A DNA stretch of 11,570 nucleotides from an uncultured Phascolarctobacterium sp. (GTDB lineage: Bacteria > Bacillota > Negativicutes > Acidaminococcales > Acidaminococcaceae), in the NCBI GenBank assembly GCA_900544885.1, contig UQWU01000050.1, positions 1 to 11,570 of the forward strand. The letters are read 5' to 3'. Both the position numbers and the translations under genes were made by a program. Numbering within the stretch: position 1 is the first letter of the stretch; each line of letters begins with the position of its first letter. The notes below the pieces were generated by a model. The model worked only from the letters and a program-made list of their open reading frames with translations. It did no database searches and was not told the DNA's origin. Below, piece after piece: positions 1-5,675 of this stretch.

Positions 1-136
1 AATTAAAATGTCTAGCCAACTGGCGGAGAGAATAACGTACAGATTTATTGGATAATATCCCTTGTAATTCTCTGCGGTCACCATAAGAAAAATGTTTACC
101 TTTTATGTGTTTTGTGGTATCTTGAGTATAGTCCAT
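1..136 (-). CDS. IS30-family transposase, N-terminal fragment (partial at window edge)
   Basis: DNA transposase of the IS30 family, which cuts and joins IS ends with a DDE-type catalytic domain. Only residues 1-45 are visible. They begin MDYTQDTTKH and contain KGKHFSYGDRREL followed by SVRYSLRQLARHF, the start of the N-terminal helix-turn-helix typical of IS30 transposases (basic stretch, then a Tyr/Asp-Arg helix, then 'S-R-QLA'). The ATG at 136-134 is preceded by AGGAGG (150-145) with an 8-base spacer from GGAGG, an excellent ribosome binding site. The start codon sits inside one arm of a perfect 14-bp inverted repeat, suggesting translational control. The catalytic domain is not in the window. 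The family call rests on the N-terminus plus the matching IS end, and is fairly secure. Confidence 0.8.
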   Translation of the reverse strand, partial: MDYTQDTTKHIKGKHFSYGDRRELQGILSNKSVRYSLRQLARHFN

Positions 137-204
137 TGTGATTGCCTCCTTGTAAGTTTTGTGTAGTAGCTTAATTTTAACATGAAGAGGTCACAATGGA
201 CTAT
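128..204 (-). repeat. Perfect 14-bp inverted repeat spanning the transposase start codon
   Basis: The arm at 128-141 (ATAGTCCATTGTGA) is exactly complementary to the arm at 191-204, with a 49-base spacer. The first arm contains the transposase ATG. In a transcript that enters the IS from outside, the two arms could pair and hide the start codon. A transcript starting inside the IS near position 195 would lack most of the distal arm. Masking of transposase initiation signals in read-through transcripts is established for some other IS elements such as IS10 and IS50; its use here is inference. Confidence 0.7.
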
Positions 205-214
205 TTTTATTCTG

Positions 215-234
215 TTTTCAAGGTGTGCAATTTC
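215..234. repeat. Terminal inverted repeat of the left IS30-type element
   Basis: Read from the outside inwards on the minus strand this is GAAATTGCACACCTTGAAAA. The right-hand IS fragment ends in GAAGTTGCACACTTTTAAAA, giving 17/20 identity. It contains TTGCAC and TTGAAA, either of which could act as a -35 box for the transposase, with an A/T-rich stretch (202-209) as a poor -10 region. Confidence 0.75.
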
Positions 235-370
235 ATTTTACAATGAACCTAATTTTTATAAATTAGTGAATATAAGGCTGTAAATCCACACTATATTGTT
301 CAGCGCTGAAAGTTAACTAAATATTTTACTAGCTTTCTATAATCTGGTACAAACCTAAAAAGAAAGCCCC

Positions 371-458
371 CTACCGACCAAGATTCTAAAAATCTAGTCA
401 GTAGAGAGCAGACGTGGATATTTTCCACCACCAACTTCTAAAAATATCAGACCACTGG
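371..458. repeat. Two imperfect copies of a ~34-base unit, the first a strong hairpin
   Basis: Units at 371-404 and 425-458 share the pattern C(T/C)ACC, then ACCAA or CCAA, then TTCTAAAAAT and an AG-rich end, with a few indels. The first unit folds on itself: CTAC/GTAG, a wobble pair, GAC/GTC, a small internal loop, then AGATT/AATCT closing a 5-base loop. On the minus strand it is followed by GGGGGCTTTCTTTTT, so it may serve as a back-up terminator of the recA-recX transcript. Between the units is GTGGA-N5-TCCAC (414-428). The function is unknown. Confidence 0.45.
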
Positions 459-519
459 ACACGCTATAAAAACAACTATTATGCAAAAGCATGTTTAAAA
501 CCATATATAGTTAAAACTA

Positions 520-546
520 TTTATCTAGTTATGAGTACTAGATAAA
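520..546 (-). terminator. Candidate recA-recX terminator
   Basis: A perfect 10-bp stem (TTTATCTAGT at 520-529 with ACTAGATAAA at 537-546) and a 7-base loop begin 5 bases after the recX stop codon. On the minus strand the stem is followed by TAGTTTTAAC, a short and impure T-tract, and the stem is A/T-rich, so termination may be inefficient without the further hairpin at 371-404. Confidence 0.5.
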
Positions 547-551
547 ACATG

Positions 552-1082
552 TCATTTTATCATTACTTCTTTTATTTTTCGTACTACCGTCTGCATATAA
601 CGGGAAGAGAATCCTCTTGCTGCCATAAAACGACCAGCTGCAGCATAGATTTTTCTATAATCACAATCTACTGCTTCTAACTTGCGTCGATTACGTTGAA
701 GAAATAGCATAGCAGCATTTTCTGCCTGCTCTTCCTCTACATCATCAGTAAACTGTTCCATTACCTCATCAACATACTCCTGCTTAATAGCACGCTTATT
801 CAACTCTGCCTGCAAATGCTGACGACCATAATAGCGTTTCATCAACCAGCCTTCGTAAACACGTTGTGCATAACGTTGTTCATCTAAAAAGCCATAATGC
901 TTTAATTTAGCAATAGCTTCGTTCGCCTGCTCTTTATCAGCACCTTTTTCTAATAAGCGTTCAAACATTTTCTGCTCACTATAATCCTTATAAGAAAGCA
1001 GTGTAAGAGCACAGTCATATGCTTGTTGTGTACTATTAAAAGGCTCTTGCTTAGATTTCGTCTTTGAAGATTGCTTCCACAT
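552..1082 (-). CDS. recX: RecX, regulator of RecA
   Basis: Cytoplasmic modulator that binds RecA and adjusts growth or stability of the RecA-ssDNA filament. The protein has 176 residues, at the short end for the family. It shows the RecX signature of tandem three-helix repeats: QAYDCALTLLSYKDYSE, then a 'RLLEKGADKEQANEAIAKL' stretch, then HYGFLDEQRYAQRVYEGWL and a 'YGRQHLQAELNKRAI' segment. Charged residues dominate, as usual for RecX. The ATG at 1082 lies inside recA: the genes overlap by 32 bases in different frames. GGAGG (1099-1095) is 12 bases upstream, a longer spacer than ideal, so translation is probably coupled to termination of recA. No other good start precedes the conserved region. 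It is co-transcribed with recA from the SOS-type promoter at 2145-2174. Confidence 0.93.
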   Translation of the reverse strand: MWKQSSKTKSKQEPFNSTQQAYDCALTLLSYKDYSEQKMFERLLEKGADKEQANEAIAKLKHYGFLDEQRYAQRVYEGWLMKRYYGRQHLQAELNKRAIKQEYVDEVMEQFTDDVEEEQAENAAMLFLQRNRRKLEAVDCDYRKIYAAAGRFMAARGFSSRYMQTVVRKIKEVMIK

Positions 1083-2109
1083 CTGCTACCGGCGCCTCCG
1101 GTTCTTCTTTAGTAACATTTTGCTCAATAGTGGCAGCACGGATTTTCTTTTCTATTTCCTGGGTAATATCCGGATTATCATGTAAGAAATCTTTAACCTT
1201 TTCCTTACCCTGACCTAAACGAACATCACCATAAGAATACCAAGCACCACTCTTATTGATAATGTCTAATTCAGCACCAAGATCCAATACACAGCCTTCG
1301 TGAGAAATACCTTTGCCGTACATAATATCGAATTCTGCTTGTTTAAACGGCGGTGCTACTTTATTTTTAACAACCTTAACACGAGTTCTGCTGCCGATCA
1401 TTTCGTTACCGTTTTTCAAGGTATCAATACGACGTACGTCCATACGAATAGTGGAATAGAACTTCAAAGCACGACCACCGGTAGTAGTTTCCGGACTACC
1501 GAACATAACACCGACTTTTTCACGAATTTGGTTGATGAAAATAGTCGCACATTTAGATTTAGAAATCAAGCCTGTCAATTTACGCAGAGCCTGACTCATC
1601 AGACGTGCCTGTAAGCCTACATGGGAATCGCCCATTTCGCCTTCAATTTCGGCACGAGGAACCAAGGCAGCAACCGAGTCGATAACAATAATATCAATTG
1701 CACCACTGCGTACCAAAGCATCCGCAATTTCCAAAGCTTGTTCGCCGTTATCAGGTTGAGAAATCAGCAAATCATCAATATCAACGCCTAGATGACGTGC
1801 ATATTCAGGATCCAATGCATGCTCCGCATCGATGAAGGCGGCACAGCCACCCAGCTTTTGTGCTTCAGCAATCATATGCAAAGCAACAGTAGTTTTACCG
1901 GAAGATTCAGGACCGTAAATTTCAATGACACGGCCACGGGGAATGCCACCAACACCTAACGCTATATCCAAAGACAATGCACCTGTCGGAATAACCTCTA
2001 TATTCATCTTGGCACTGGCTTCGCCTAATTTCATAATGCTACCTTTACCAAAATCCTTTTCAATCTGCTGCATAGCCATCTCTAAGGCTTTTTTTCTATC
2101 TGCGTCCAT
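1051..2109 (-). CDS. recA: RecA recombinase
   Basis: ATP-dependent strand-exchange protein for homologous recombination and for triggering LexA self-cleavage in the SOS response. It has 352 residues, a normal length. The visible core aligns with E. coli numbering: Walker A GPESSGKT at 66-73, catalytic Glu96 in FIDAEHALDP, Walker B IIVIDSVAAL near 139-148, and DNA-binding loop 2 with INQIREKVGVMFGSPETTTGG-like sequence near 193-212. The C-terminal tail is acidic and Pro-rich (EEPEAPVADVE), as in the family. The ATG at 2109 has GGAGG 7 bases upstream. Its own promoter begins only a few bases after the hslO stop codon and contains a likely LexA site. No defect is seen. The protein is highly conserved and the call is secure. 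Confidence 0.99.
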   Translation of the reverse strand: MDADRKKALEMAMQQIEKDFGKGSIMKLGEASAKMNIEVIPTGALSLDIALGVGGIPRGRVIEIYGPESSGKTTVALHMIAEAQKLGGCAAFIDAEHALDPEYARHLGVDIDDLLISQPDNGEQALEIADALVRSGAIDIIVIDSVAALVPRAEIEGEMGDSHVGLQARLMSQALRKLTGLISKSKCATIFINQIREKVGVMFGSPETTTGGRALKFYSTIRMDVRRIDTLKNGNEMIGSRTRVKVVKNKVAPPFKQAEFDIMYGKGISHEGCVLDLGAELDIINKSGAWYSYGDVRLGQGKEKVKDFLHDNPDITQEIEKKIRAATIEQNVTKEEPEAPVADVEAIFKDEI

Positions 2110-2144
2110 TGATAATCCTCCAATCTATAACTTTCATTACCGTA

Positions 2145-2174
2145 ATTATAGCAAACAAAAGTTCTAAATGTCAA
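2145..2174 (-). promoter_or_regulatory. recA promoter
   Basis: A perfect -35 TTGACA (2174-2169) and a perfect -10 TATAAT (2150-2145) are separated by 18 bases. The -35 box begins 2 bases after the hslO stop codon (2177), leaving recA with a compact private promoter and an untranslated leader of about 30 bases. Confidence 0.88.
2153..2164 (-). promoter_or_regulatory. Likely LexA (SOS) box in the recA promoter
   Basis: Between the -35 and -10 boxes lies GAACTTTTGTTT. It matches the Gram-positive LexA/DinR core GAAC-N4-GTTC in seven of eight positions. Binding here would block RNA polymerase, and recA is a standard LexA target. No second matching box was noticed elsewhere in the window. Confidence 0.7.
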
Positions 2175-2176
2175 GT

Positions 2177-3091
2177 TTATTTTTGCTCTTTCACTTCTTC
2201 ATTAGCATTCACAGCCTCTGCTTTGGCTGCTTTTTTAGCTTCTAACAGCTTTTCGATTTCCATTTTGCTGTAAATATAAGTATTATTACAGAATTGGCAA
2301 TGTGCTTCGGTTTCTTCATCCTGTGCCAACTCTTCTAAAGAATGAACATCTAAAGAACCTATAGCATCCATCAGACGTTGACGACTGCAACGGCATTGGA
2401 ACTTCACAGGAATAGTTTCTTTAATATCAACATCCAAATCACGACCTAAAATTTCAATAATCTTCTCAGGAGTATAACCGATTTCCAATAATTGGCTGAC
2501 ATACGGAGTTGTATTAACATTATGCTCTAATTTTTCCAAAACTTCATCACTACAACCCGGCATTGCTTGAATAAAGAAGCCACCGGAAGCAGTAACATTG
2601 CCATCCTTATCTACTAAAACACCCAAAGCTACGCTACTAGGAGTTTGTTCAGATTCAAACAAATATTTGGTAATATCGTCAGCAATTTCGCCATCAGCTA
2701 ATTCGCAATAACCGGTAAACGGTTCAGAATTTTGCAGATAACGAGTGACAATGATATTACCTTTACCTACAGCACCGCCTACATCCAATTTGCCATCATC
2801 TTTTAACGGCAGGAAAACATCCGGATTATCAACATAACCACGTACACAGTTACCCTCTGCATCCGCAACGACCTCACCTATAGGGCCATCACCTTTAAAA
2901 CGTACACTGATACGTTCATTTTCCTTCATAGTCGCCGCCAGAAGCAGGGCGCCATTCATTGCTCTGCCCAAAGCAGCACTTGCTAAATGGGAGCACTTAT
3001 GTTGTTTAGTAATTTCTCTAGTCAGATTAGTAGTACTTAAAGCATAAATACGCACACCATCTGCAGTTGCTTTAGTTAAAACATCGTTCAT
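2177..3091 (-). CDS. hslO: Hsp33, redox-regulated holdase chaperone
   Basis: Cytoplasmic chaperone activated by oxidation: in reducing conditions four Cys bind zinc, and oxidation releases it and unfolds the C-terminal switch so that the protein holds unfolding clients. It has 304 residues, slightly longer than usual because of a Lys/Glu/Ala-rich tail (about 284-304). The N-terminal core is typical (LTREITKQHKCSHLASAALG around 23-42; AMPGCSD at 176-182). The zinc motif is CxC at 233/235 (CRC) plus CxxC at 265/268 (CQFC), the complete redox switch. The ATG at 3091 follows GAGG with a spacer of about 9 bases. It has a promoter at 3210-3238, with a terminator-type hairpin in between, so its expression may depend on read-through. 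The family call is secure. Confidence 0.97.
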   Translation of the reverse strand: MNDVLTKATADGVRIYALSTTNLTREITKQHKCSHLASAALGRAMNGALLLAATMKENERISVRFKGDGPIGEVVADAEGNCVRGYVDNPDVFLPLKDDGKLDVGGAVGKGNIIVTRYLQNSEPFTGYCELADGEIADDITKYLFESEQTPSSVALGVLVDKDGNVTASGGFFIQAMPGCSDEVLEKLEHNVNTTPYVSQLLEIGYTPEKIIEILGRDLDVDIKETIPVKFQCRCSRQRLMDAIGSLDVHSLEELAQDEETEAHCQFCNNTYIYSKMEIEKLLEAKKAAKAEAVNANEEVKEQK

Positions 3092-3124
3092 AATAGATTA
3101 CCTCACGTTCTTAAACCTTATTTA

Positions 3125-3162
3125 CAAAAACAAGCCCACTAAACTACTGCTAGCGGGCTTGT
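3125..3162 (-). terminator. Rho-independent terminator after ribH, inside the hslO leader
   Basis: ACAAGCCC (3130-3137) pairs perfectly with GGGCTTGT (3155-3162). The stem extends inwards through one G-T pair and CTA/TAG to about 12 pairs, and on the minus strand it is followed by TTTTTG. It lies about 100 bases after the ribH stop and 30 bases before the hslO start, downstream of the probable hslO promoter. Confidence 0.85.
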
Positions 3163-3177
3163 TACTCGTTGTTTACC

Positions 3178-3201
3178 AAGCAGACTTACTGCACTCTGCT
3201 T
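3178..3201 (-). other. Leader hairpin between the hslO promoter and the terminator
   Basis: AAGCAGA (3178-3184) is complementary to TCTGCTT (3195-3201), a perfect 7-bp stem with a 10-base loop at the very start of the predicted hslO transcript. In the transcript, the downstream arm (TCTGCT) could instead pair with AGCAG in the 5' side of the terminator region, a possible but weak alternative fold. Confidence 0.45.
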
Positions 3202-3209
3202 TCGTCTTA

Positions 3210-3238
3210 ATTATATAGCAGCAACGGCTAAAAAGCAA
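3210..3238 (-). promoter_or_regulatory. hslO promoter
   Basis: -35 TTGCTT (3238-3233), a 17-base spacer and a perfect -10 TATAAT (3215-3210). It lies between the ribH stop and hslO, giving a predicted leader of about 110 bases that includes the terminator at 3125-3162. No CIRCE heat-shock operator is seen; only a lone GAGTGC half-site occurs. Confidence 0.72.
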
Positions 3239-3260
3239 CTTAATAAGCCGTTCCTAACAA

Positions 3261-3722
3261 TTACATTTCTTTGAACAGGTTAACCATTTCCATAGCAGTC
3301 ATAGCACAGTCAACACCCTTGTTGCCTGCTTTAGTGCCGGCACGCTCTACCGCTTGTTGAATGTTTTCGGTAGTCAGTACGCCGAAAGCTACAGGCACAC
3401 CGGTTTGCATGCTTACTTGAGCAATGCCTTTAGAAGCTTCTGCGCAAACATAATCAAAATGCGGAGTTGCACCACGAATAACAGCACCGAGACAGATAAC
3501 AGCATCATATTTGCCGCTCTCAGCTAATTTTTTAGCAGCCATCGGAATTTCAAAAGCACCAGGAACCCAGGCAACAGTCAAATCTTCGTCAGCAACTTCA
3601 TGACGTTTCAAGCAATCCAAACAGCCGCTCAGCAATTTGCTAGTAATAAATTCATTAAAACGGGCTACAACGATAGCCACCTTCATATCTTTTGCAGTTA
3701 ATTTACCTTCTAATACGTTCAT
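3261..3722 (-). CDS. ribH: 6,7-dimethyl-8-ribityllumazine synthase (RibH)
   Basis: Penultimate riboflavin enzyme: it condenses 5-amino-6-ribitylamino-uracil with 3,4-dihydroxy-2-butanone 4-phosphate to form lumazine, in the cytoplasm as an oligomeric shell or pentamer. From the ATG at 3722 it has 153 residues, the family's normal length. Motifs in order are VVARFNEFIT, AWVPGAFEIP (substrate loop), CLGAVIRGATPHFDYV with the catalytic His, and AFGVLTTENIQQAVERAG. An in-frame TTG at 3737 would add five residues (with Gly-Val-Ile-Lys following), but it overlaps the G-rich stretch that serves as ribosome binding site for the ATG, so the ATG is preferred. It is the last gene of the rib operon, starting 22 bases after ribBA, and is followed by the terminator at 3125-3162. 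Confidence 0.97.
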   Translation of the reverse strand: MNVLEGKLTAKDMKVAIVVARFNEFITSKLLSGCLDCLKRHEVADEDLTVAWVPGAFEIPMAAKKLAESGKYDAVICLGAVIRGATPHFDYVCAEASKGIAQVSMQTGVPVAFGVLTTENIQQAVERAGTKAGNKGVDCAMTAMEMVNLFKEM

Positions 3723-3730
3723 TTTTATAA

Positions 3731-3735
3731 CCCCC
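3731..3735 (-). promoter_or_regulatory. Ribosome binding site that decides the ribH start
   Basis: On the minus strand a run of five G (3735-3731) lies 8 bases before the ATG at 3722. It is a weak form of GGAGG, but well placed. An alternative TTG start at 3737 would have this run within its coding sequence and no comparable site upstream. Confidence 0.55.
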
Positions 3736-3744
3736 AAAACTTAT

Positions 3745-4980
3745 TTAGTGTTTGCAACCGCAGGAGCAGCCACAGTTATGCAATTCATGACCCATTTTTT
3801 CTTCTTTAACATCAAGATAATGTTCATTATACGGATTAGCTTCCATTACGATAGGTACACGGTCAGTAATAGTAATACCATATCCGGATAAACCAATGCG
3901 TTTAGCAGGATTGTTAGTAATTAAACGAATACTAGTTAACCCTAAATCAGCAAGAATTTGTGCACCCATACCGTAATCACGCAAATCAGGAGCAAAACCT
4001 AAACGTACATTAGCTTCTACAGTATCTAAACCCTGGTCCTGTAAAGCATAGGCACGGATTTTATTAGCTAATCCAATACCACGGCCTTCCTGACGCATAT
4101 AAACAACAGCGCCACAGCCTTCTTTTTCAATCATTTTCAATGCAGTTGCCAACTGGTCGCCGCAATCACAACGCAGACTACCAAAAGCATCGCCAGTCAA
4201 GCACTCACTATGCACACGTACCAGAACGTCTTTTTTACCGGCAATATCACCTTTTACGATAGCTACATGGCACAAATCATCTAAATCATTTTCGTACGCA
4301 ATAATGCGGAAATTGCCATATTTAGTAGGCAAAGCAGCTTCTGCTACACGATGAATCATTTTTTCGTGTGCTTTACGATAAGCAACCAGCTCTGCCACAG
4401 TAATAAACACTAAATCATGCTTTTGCGCAAAAGCAATCAAATCAGGCGTGCGAGCCATATGACCATCATCATTCATAATTTCGCAGCAGATACCTACTGG
4501 TTTCAGACCTGCCAAACGACACAAATCTACAGTAGTTTCGGTATGACCTGTACGTACTAAAACGCCGCCTTCACGTGCACGGAGCGGGAAAACGTGACCA
4601 GGACGACGGAAATCACCGGGCTGCGCATTTTCTTCAGCACATTTTTGCATAGTATAAGCACGCTCATAAGCAGAAATACCGGTAGTAGTATCCACATGGT
4701 CAATTGACACGGAAAAAGCAGTTTCGTGGTTATCAGTATTCTTACTTACCATCGCACCAAATTGCAATTTATCCATAACCTCACCAGAGGCCGGCATACA
4801 AATTAAGCCACGTGCTTCCTTAGCCATAAAATTAATTGCTTCCGGAGTGCAAAGCTCTGCTGCCATAATTAAATCGCCTTCGTTTTCACGGTCTTCATCA
4901 TCAGTAACAAGAACCATTTTACCGGCTTTAATAGCAGCAATAGCTTCTTCAATTGTATTATACTTAAATTTTTCTTCCAT
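3745..4980 (-). CDS. ribBA: RibBA, bifunctional DHBP synthase / GTP cyclohydrolase II
   Basis: Supplies both precursors of riboflavin: 3,4-dihydroxy-2-butanone 4-phosphate from ribulose 5-phosphate (N-terminal half) and the ring-opened pyrimidine from GTP (C-terminal half). It has 411 residues. The DHBP synthase domain (about 8-205) shows DDEDRENEGD at 27-36, RPGHVFPLRA at 126-135 and HTETTVDLCRLAG at 146-158. The cyclohydrolase II domain (about 207-400) has the zinc cysteines C260, C271 and C273 in HSECLTGDAFGSLRCDCGDQ, the QEGRGIGLANK loop near 297-307, and DLRDYGMGAQIL with the catalytic Tyr at 332-343. The odd part is the end: residues 400-411 hold Cys403, 405, 407 and 409 followed by Lys-His. 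The ATG at 4980 follows GAGG with an 8-base spacer. Third gene of the operon, 30 bases after ribE. Confidence 0.98.
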   Translation of the reverse strand: MEEKFKYNTIEEAIAAIKAGKMVLVTDDEDRENEGDLIMAAELCTPEAINFMAKEARGLICMPASGEVMDKLQFGAMVSKNTDNHETAFSVSIDHVDTTTGISAYERAYTMQKCAEENAQPGDFRRPGHVFPLRAREGGVLVRTGHTETTVDLCRLAGLKPVGICCEIMNDDGHMARTPDLIAFAQKHDLVFITVAELVAYRKAHEKMIHRVAEAALPTKYGNFRIIAYENDLDDLCHVAIVKGDIAGKKDVLVRVHSECLTGDAFGSLRCDCGDQLATALKMIEKEGCGAVVYMRQEGRGIGLANKIRAYALQDQGLDTVEANVRLGFAPDLRDYGMGAQILADLGLTSIRLITNNPAKRIGLSGYGITITDRVPIVMEANPYNEHYLDVKEEKMGHELHNCGCSCGCKH

Positions 4981-5010
4981 TATTTACACCTCATTATTTC
5001 CTGCTGCGGT

Positions 5011-5673
5011 TTACATAAAACCATTTTCCAACAGAGTTGCTTTATCTAAAGCAGGAGTTTCTTGTTCCTGCTGTCCATGCTTTTTATTCCAGGATAGCAT
5101 ATGCTCTACATACTTACCGATAATATCCGTTTCCAAATTAACGCTGTCCCCTACATCCTTAAACCCCAACGTTGTTTCCTTAGCCGTATGAGGAATCAAG
5201 GAAACGCTAAAGCCGCTATCATTAACATTGGTGACAGTTAAGCTGATACCATCAATGGCAATACTGCCTTTTTTTATAATATATTTGAGCAGCTTAGGCT
5301 CTGTTGCAATAGTCACGACCATCGCAATACCGTCAATACGACGGGCAGCAATAGTACCCTGACCTTCAATATGACCGCTGACAATATGACCATCTAAGCC
5401 GTCTATTAAACGCAATGTGCGCTCCAGATTTACCCTTTCGCCTACATTTAAACTGCCGATATTAGTCAGACGTACTGTTTCCGGCATCACATCAGCAGTA
5501 AAGCTATCCTCGGTCATTTTTACAACAGTTAAGCAAGCACCATTCACAGCAACGCTATCACCGATTTTCAAATTCTGCAATACCTTTTTGGCCTGTACTG
5601 TCAGATGATAGGATTCGCCTTGACGTAATAAACCTTGTACGGTGCCAAGCTCGGCAACTAAGCCAGTAAACAT
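5011..5673 (-). CDS. ribE: Riboflavin synthase, alpha subunit (RibE)
   Basis: Last step of the pathway: dismutation of two lumazine molecules into riboflavin and the pyrimidine substrate of RibH. It has 220 residues made of two tandem lumazine-binding barrels. The first begins MFTGLVAELGTV and contains GDSVAVNGACLTV (38-50); the second begins near GLDGHIVSGHIEGQG and contains GSIAIDGISLTVT. These repeated motifs are diagnostic. The C-terminal 25 residues or so are Gln/Glu/Lys-rich and not part of the fold. The ATG at 5673 is only 2 bases after the ribD stop, and its AGGAGG lies in the last ribD codons, so translation is coupled. The symbol follows Bacillus-type ribE; the same enzyme is called RibC in some other species. 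Confidence 0.97.
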   Translation of the reverse strand: MFTGLVAELGTVQGLLRQGESYHLTVQAKKVLQNLKIGDSVAVNGACLTVVKMTEDSFTADVMPETVRLTNIGSLNVGERVNLERTLRLIDGLDGHIVSGHIEGQGTIAARRIDGIAMVVTIATEPKLLKYIIKKGSIAIDGISLTVTNVNDSGFSVSLIPHTAKETTLGFKDVGDSVNLETDIIGKYVEHMLSWNKKHGQQEQETPALDKATLLENGFM

Positions 5674-5675
5674 GC

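Larger units (their letters stand above)
1..234 (-). mobile_element. IS30-family insertion sequence, 5' end only (runs off the left edge)
   Basis: This is the left (promoter-proximal) end of an insertion sequence. It holds the first 45 codons of an IS30-type transposase on the minus strand and, about 80 bases upstream of the start codon, a terminal inverted repeat at 215-234. That repeat matches 17 of 20 positions of the repeat that closes the IS fragment at the other end of the window, which fixes the outer boundary near 234-236. The rest of the element lies outside the window, so completeness, target duplication and exact IS type cannot be judged. Confidence 0.82.
235..551. other. Gene-free gap between recX and the IS, rich in hairpins
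   Basis: No coding sequence is supported on either strand. Visible structures are a 7-bp hairpin at 249-266, a perfect 12-bp palindrome at 299-310 (TTCAGCGCTGAA), a long imperfect hairpin at 371-404, a short hairpin at 414-428 (GTGGA/TCCAC), a second copy of the 371-404 sequence at 425-458, a 4-bp hairpin at 481-492, and a 10-bp hairpin at 520-546 just after recX. The density of foldable elements is higher than expected for a simple spacer, but no known RNA family was recognised. Confidence 0.6.

Noticed and set aside
299..310. Perfect palindrome TTCAGCGCTGAA as an IS or phage attachment site
   Set aside because: It is a single 12-bp palindrome about 65 bases outside the IS boundary, with no second copy and no integrase. 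Such palindromes occur by chance.
371..458. CRISPR array
   Set aside because: There are only two imperfect units with a 20-base gap, internal differences including indels, and no cas genes.
3178..3201. CIRCE-type heat-shock operator before hslO
   Set aside because: Only one GAGTGC half-site is present; the matching GCACTC half at the right spacing is missing. The visible repeat AAGCAGA/TCTGCTT is a different sequence.
3723..3737. Longer RibH start at TTG 3737 (five extra residues)
   Set aside because: It uses up the G-run that serves as the ribosome binding site for ATG 3722, and the ATG gives the family's normal length.
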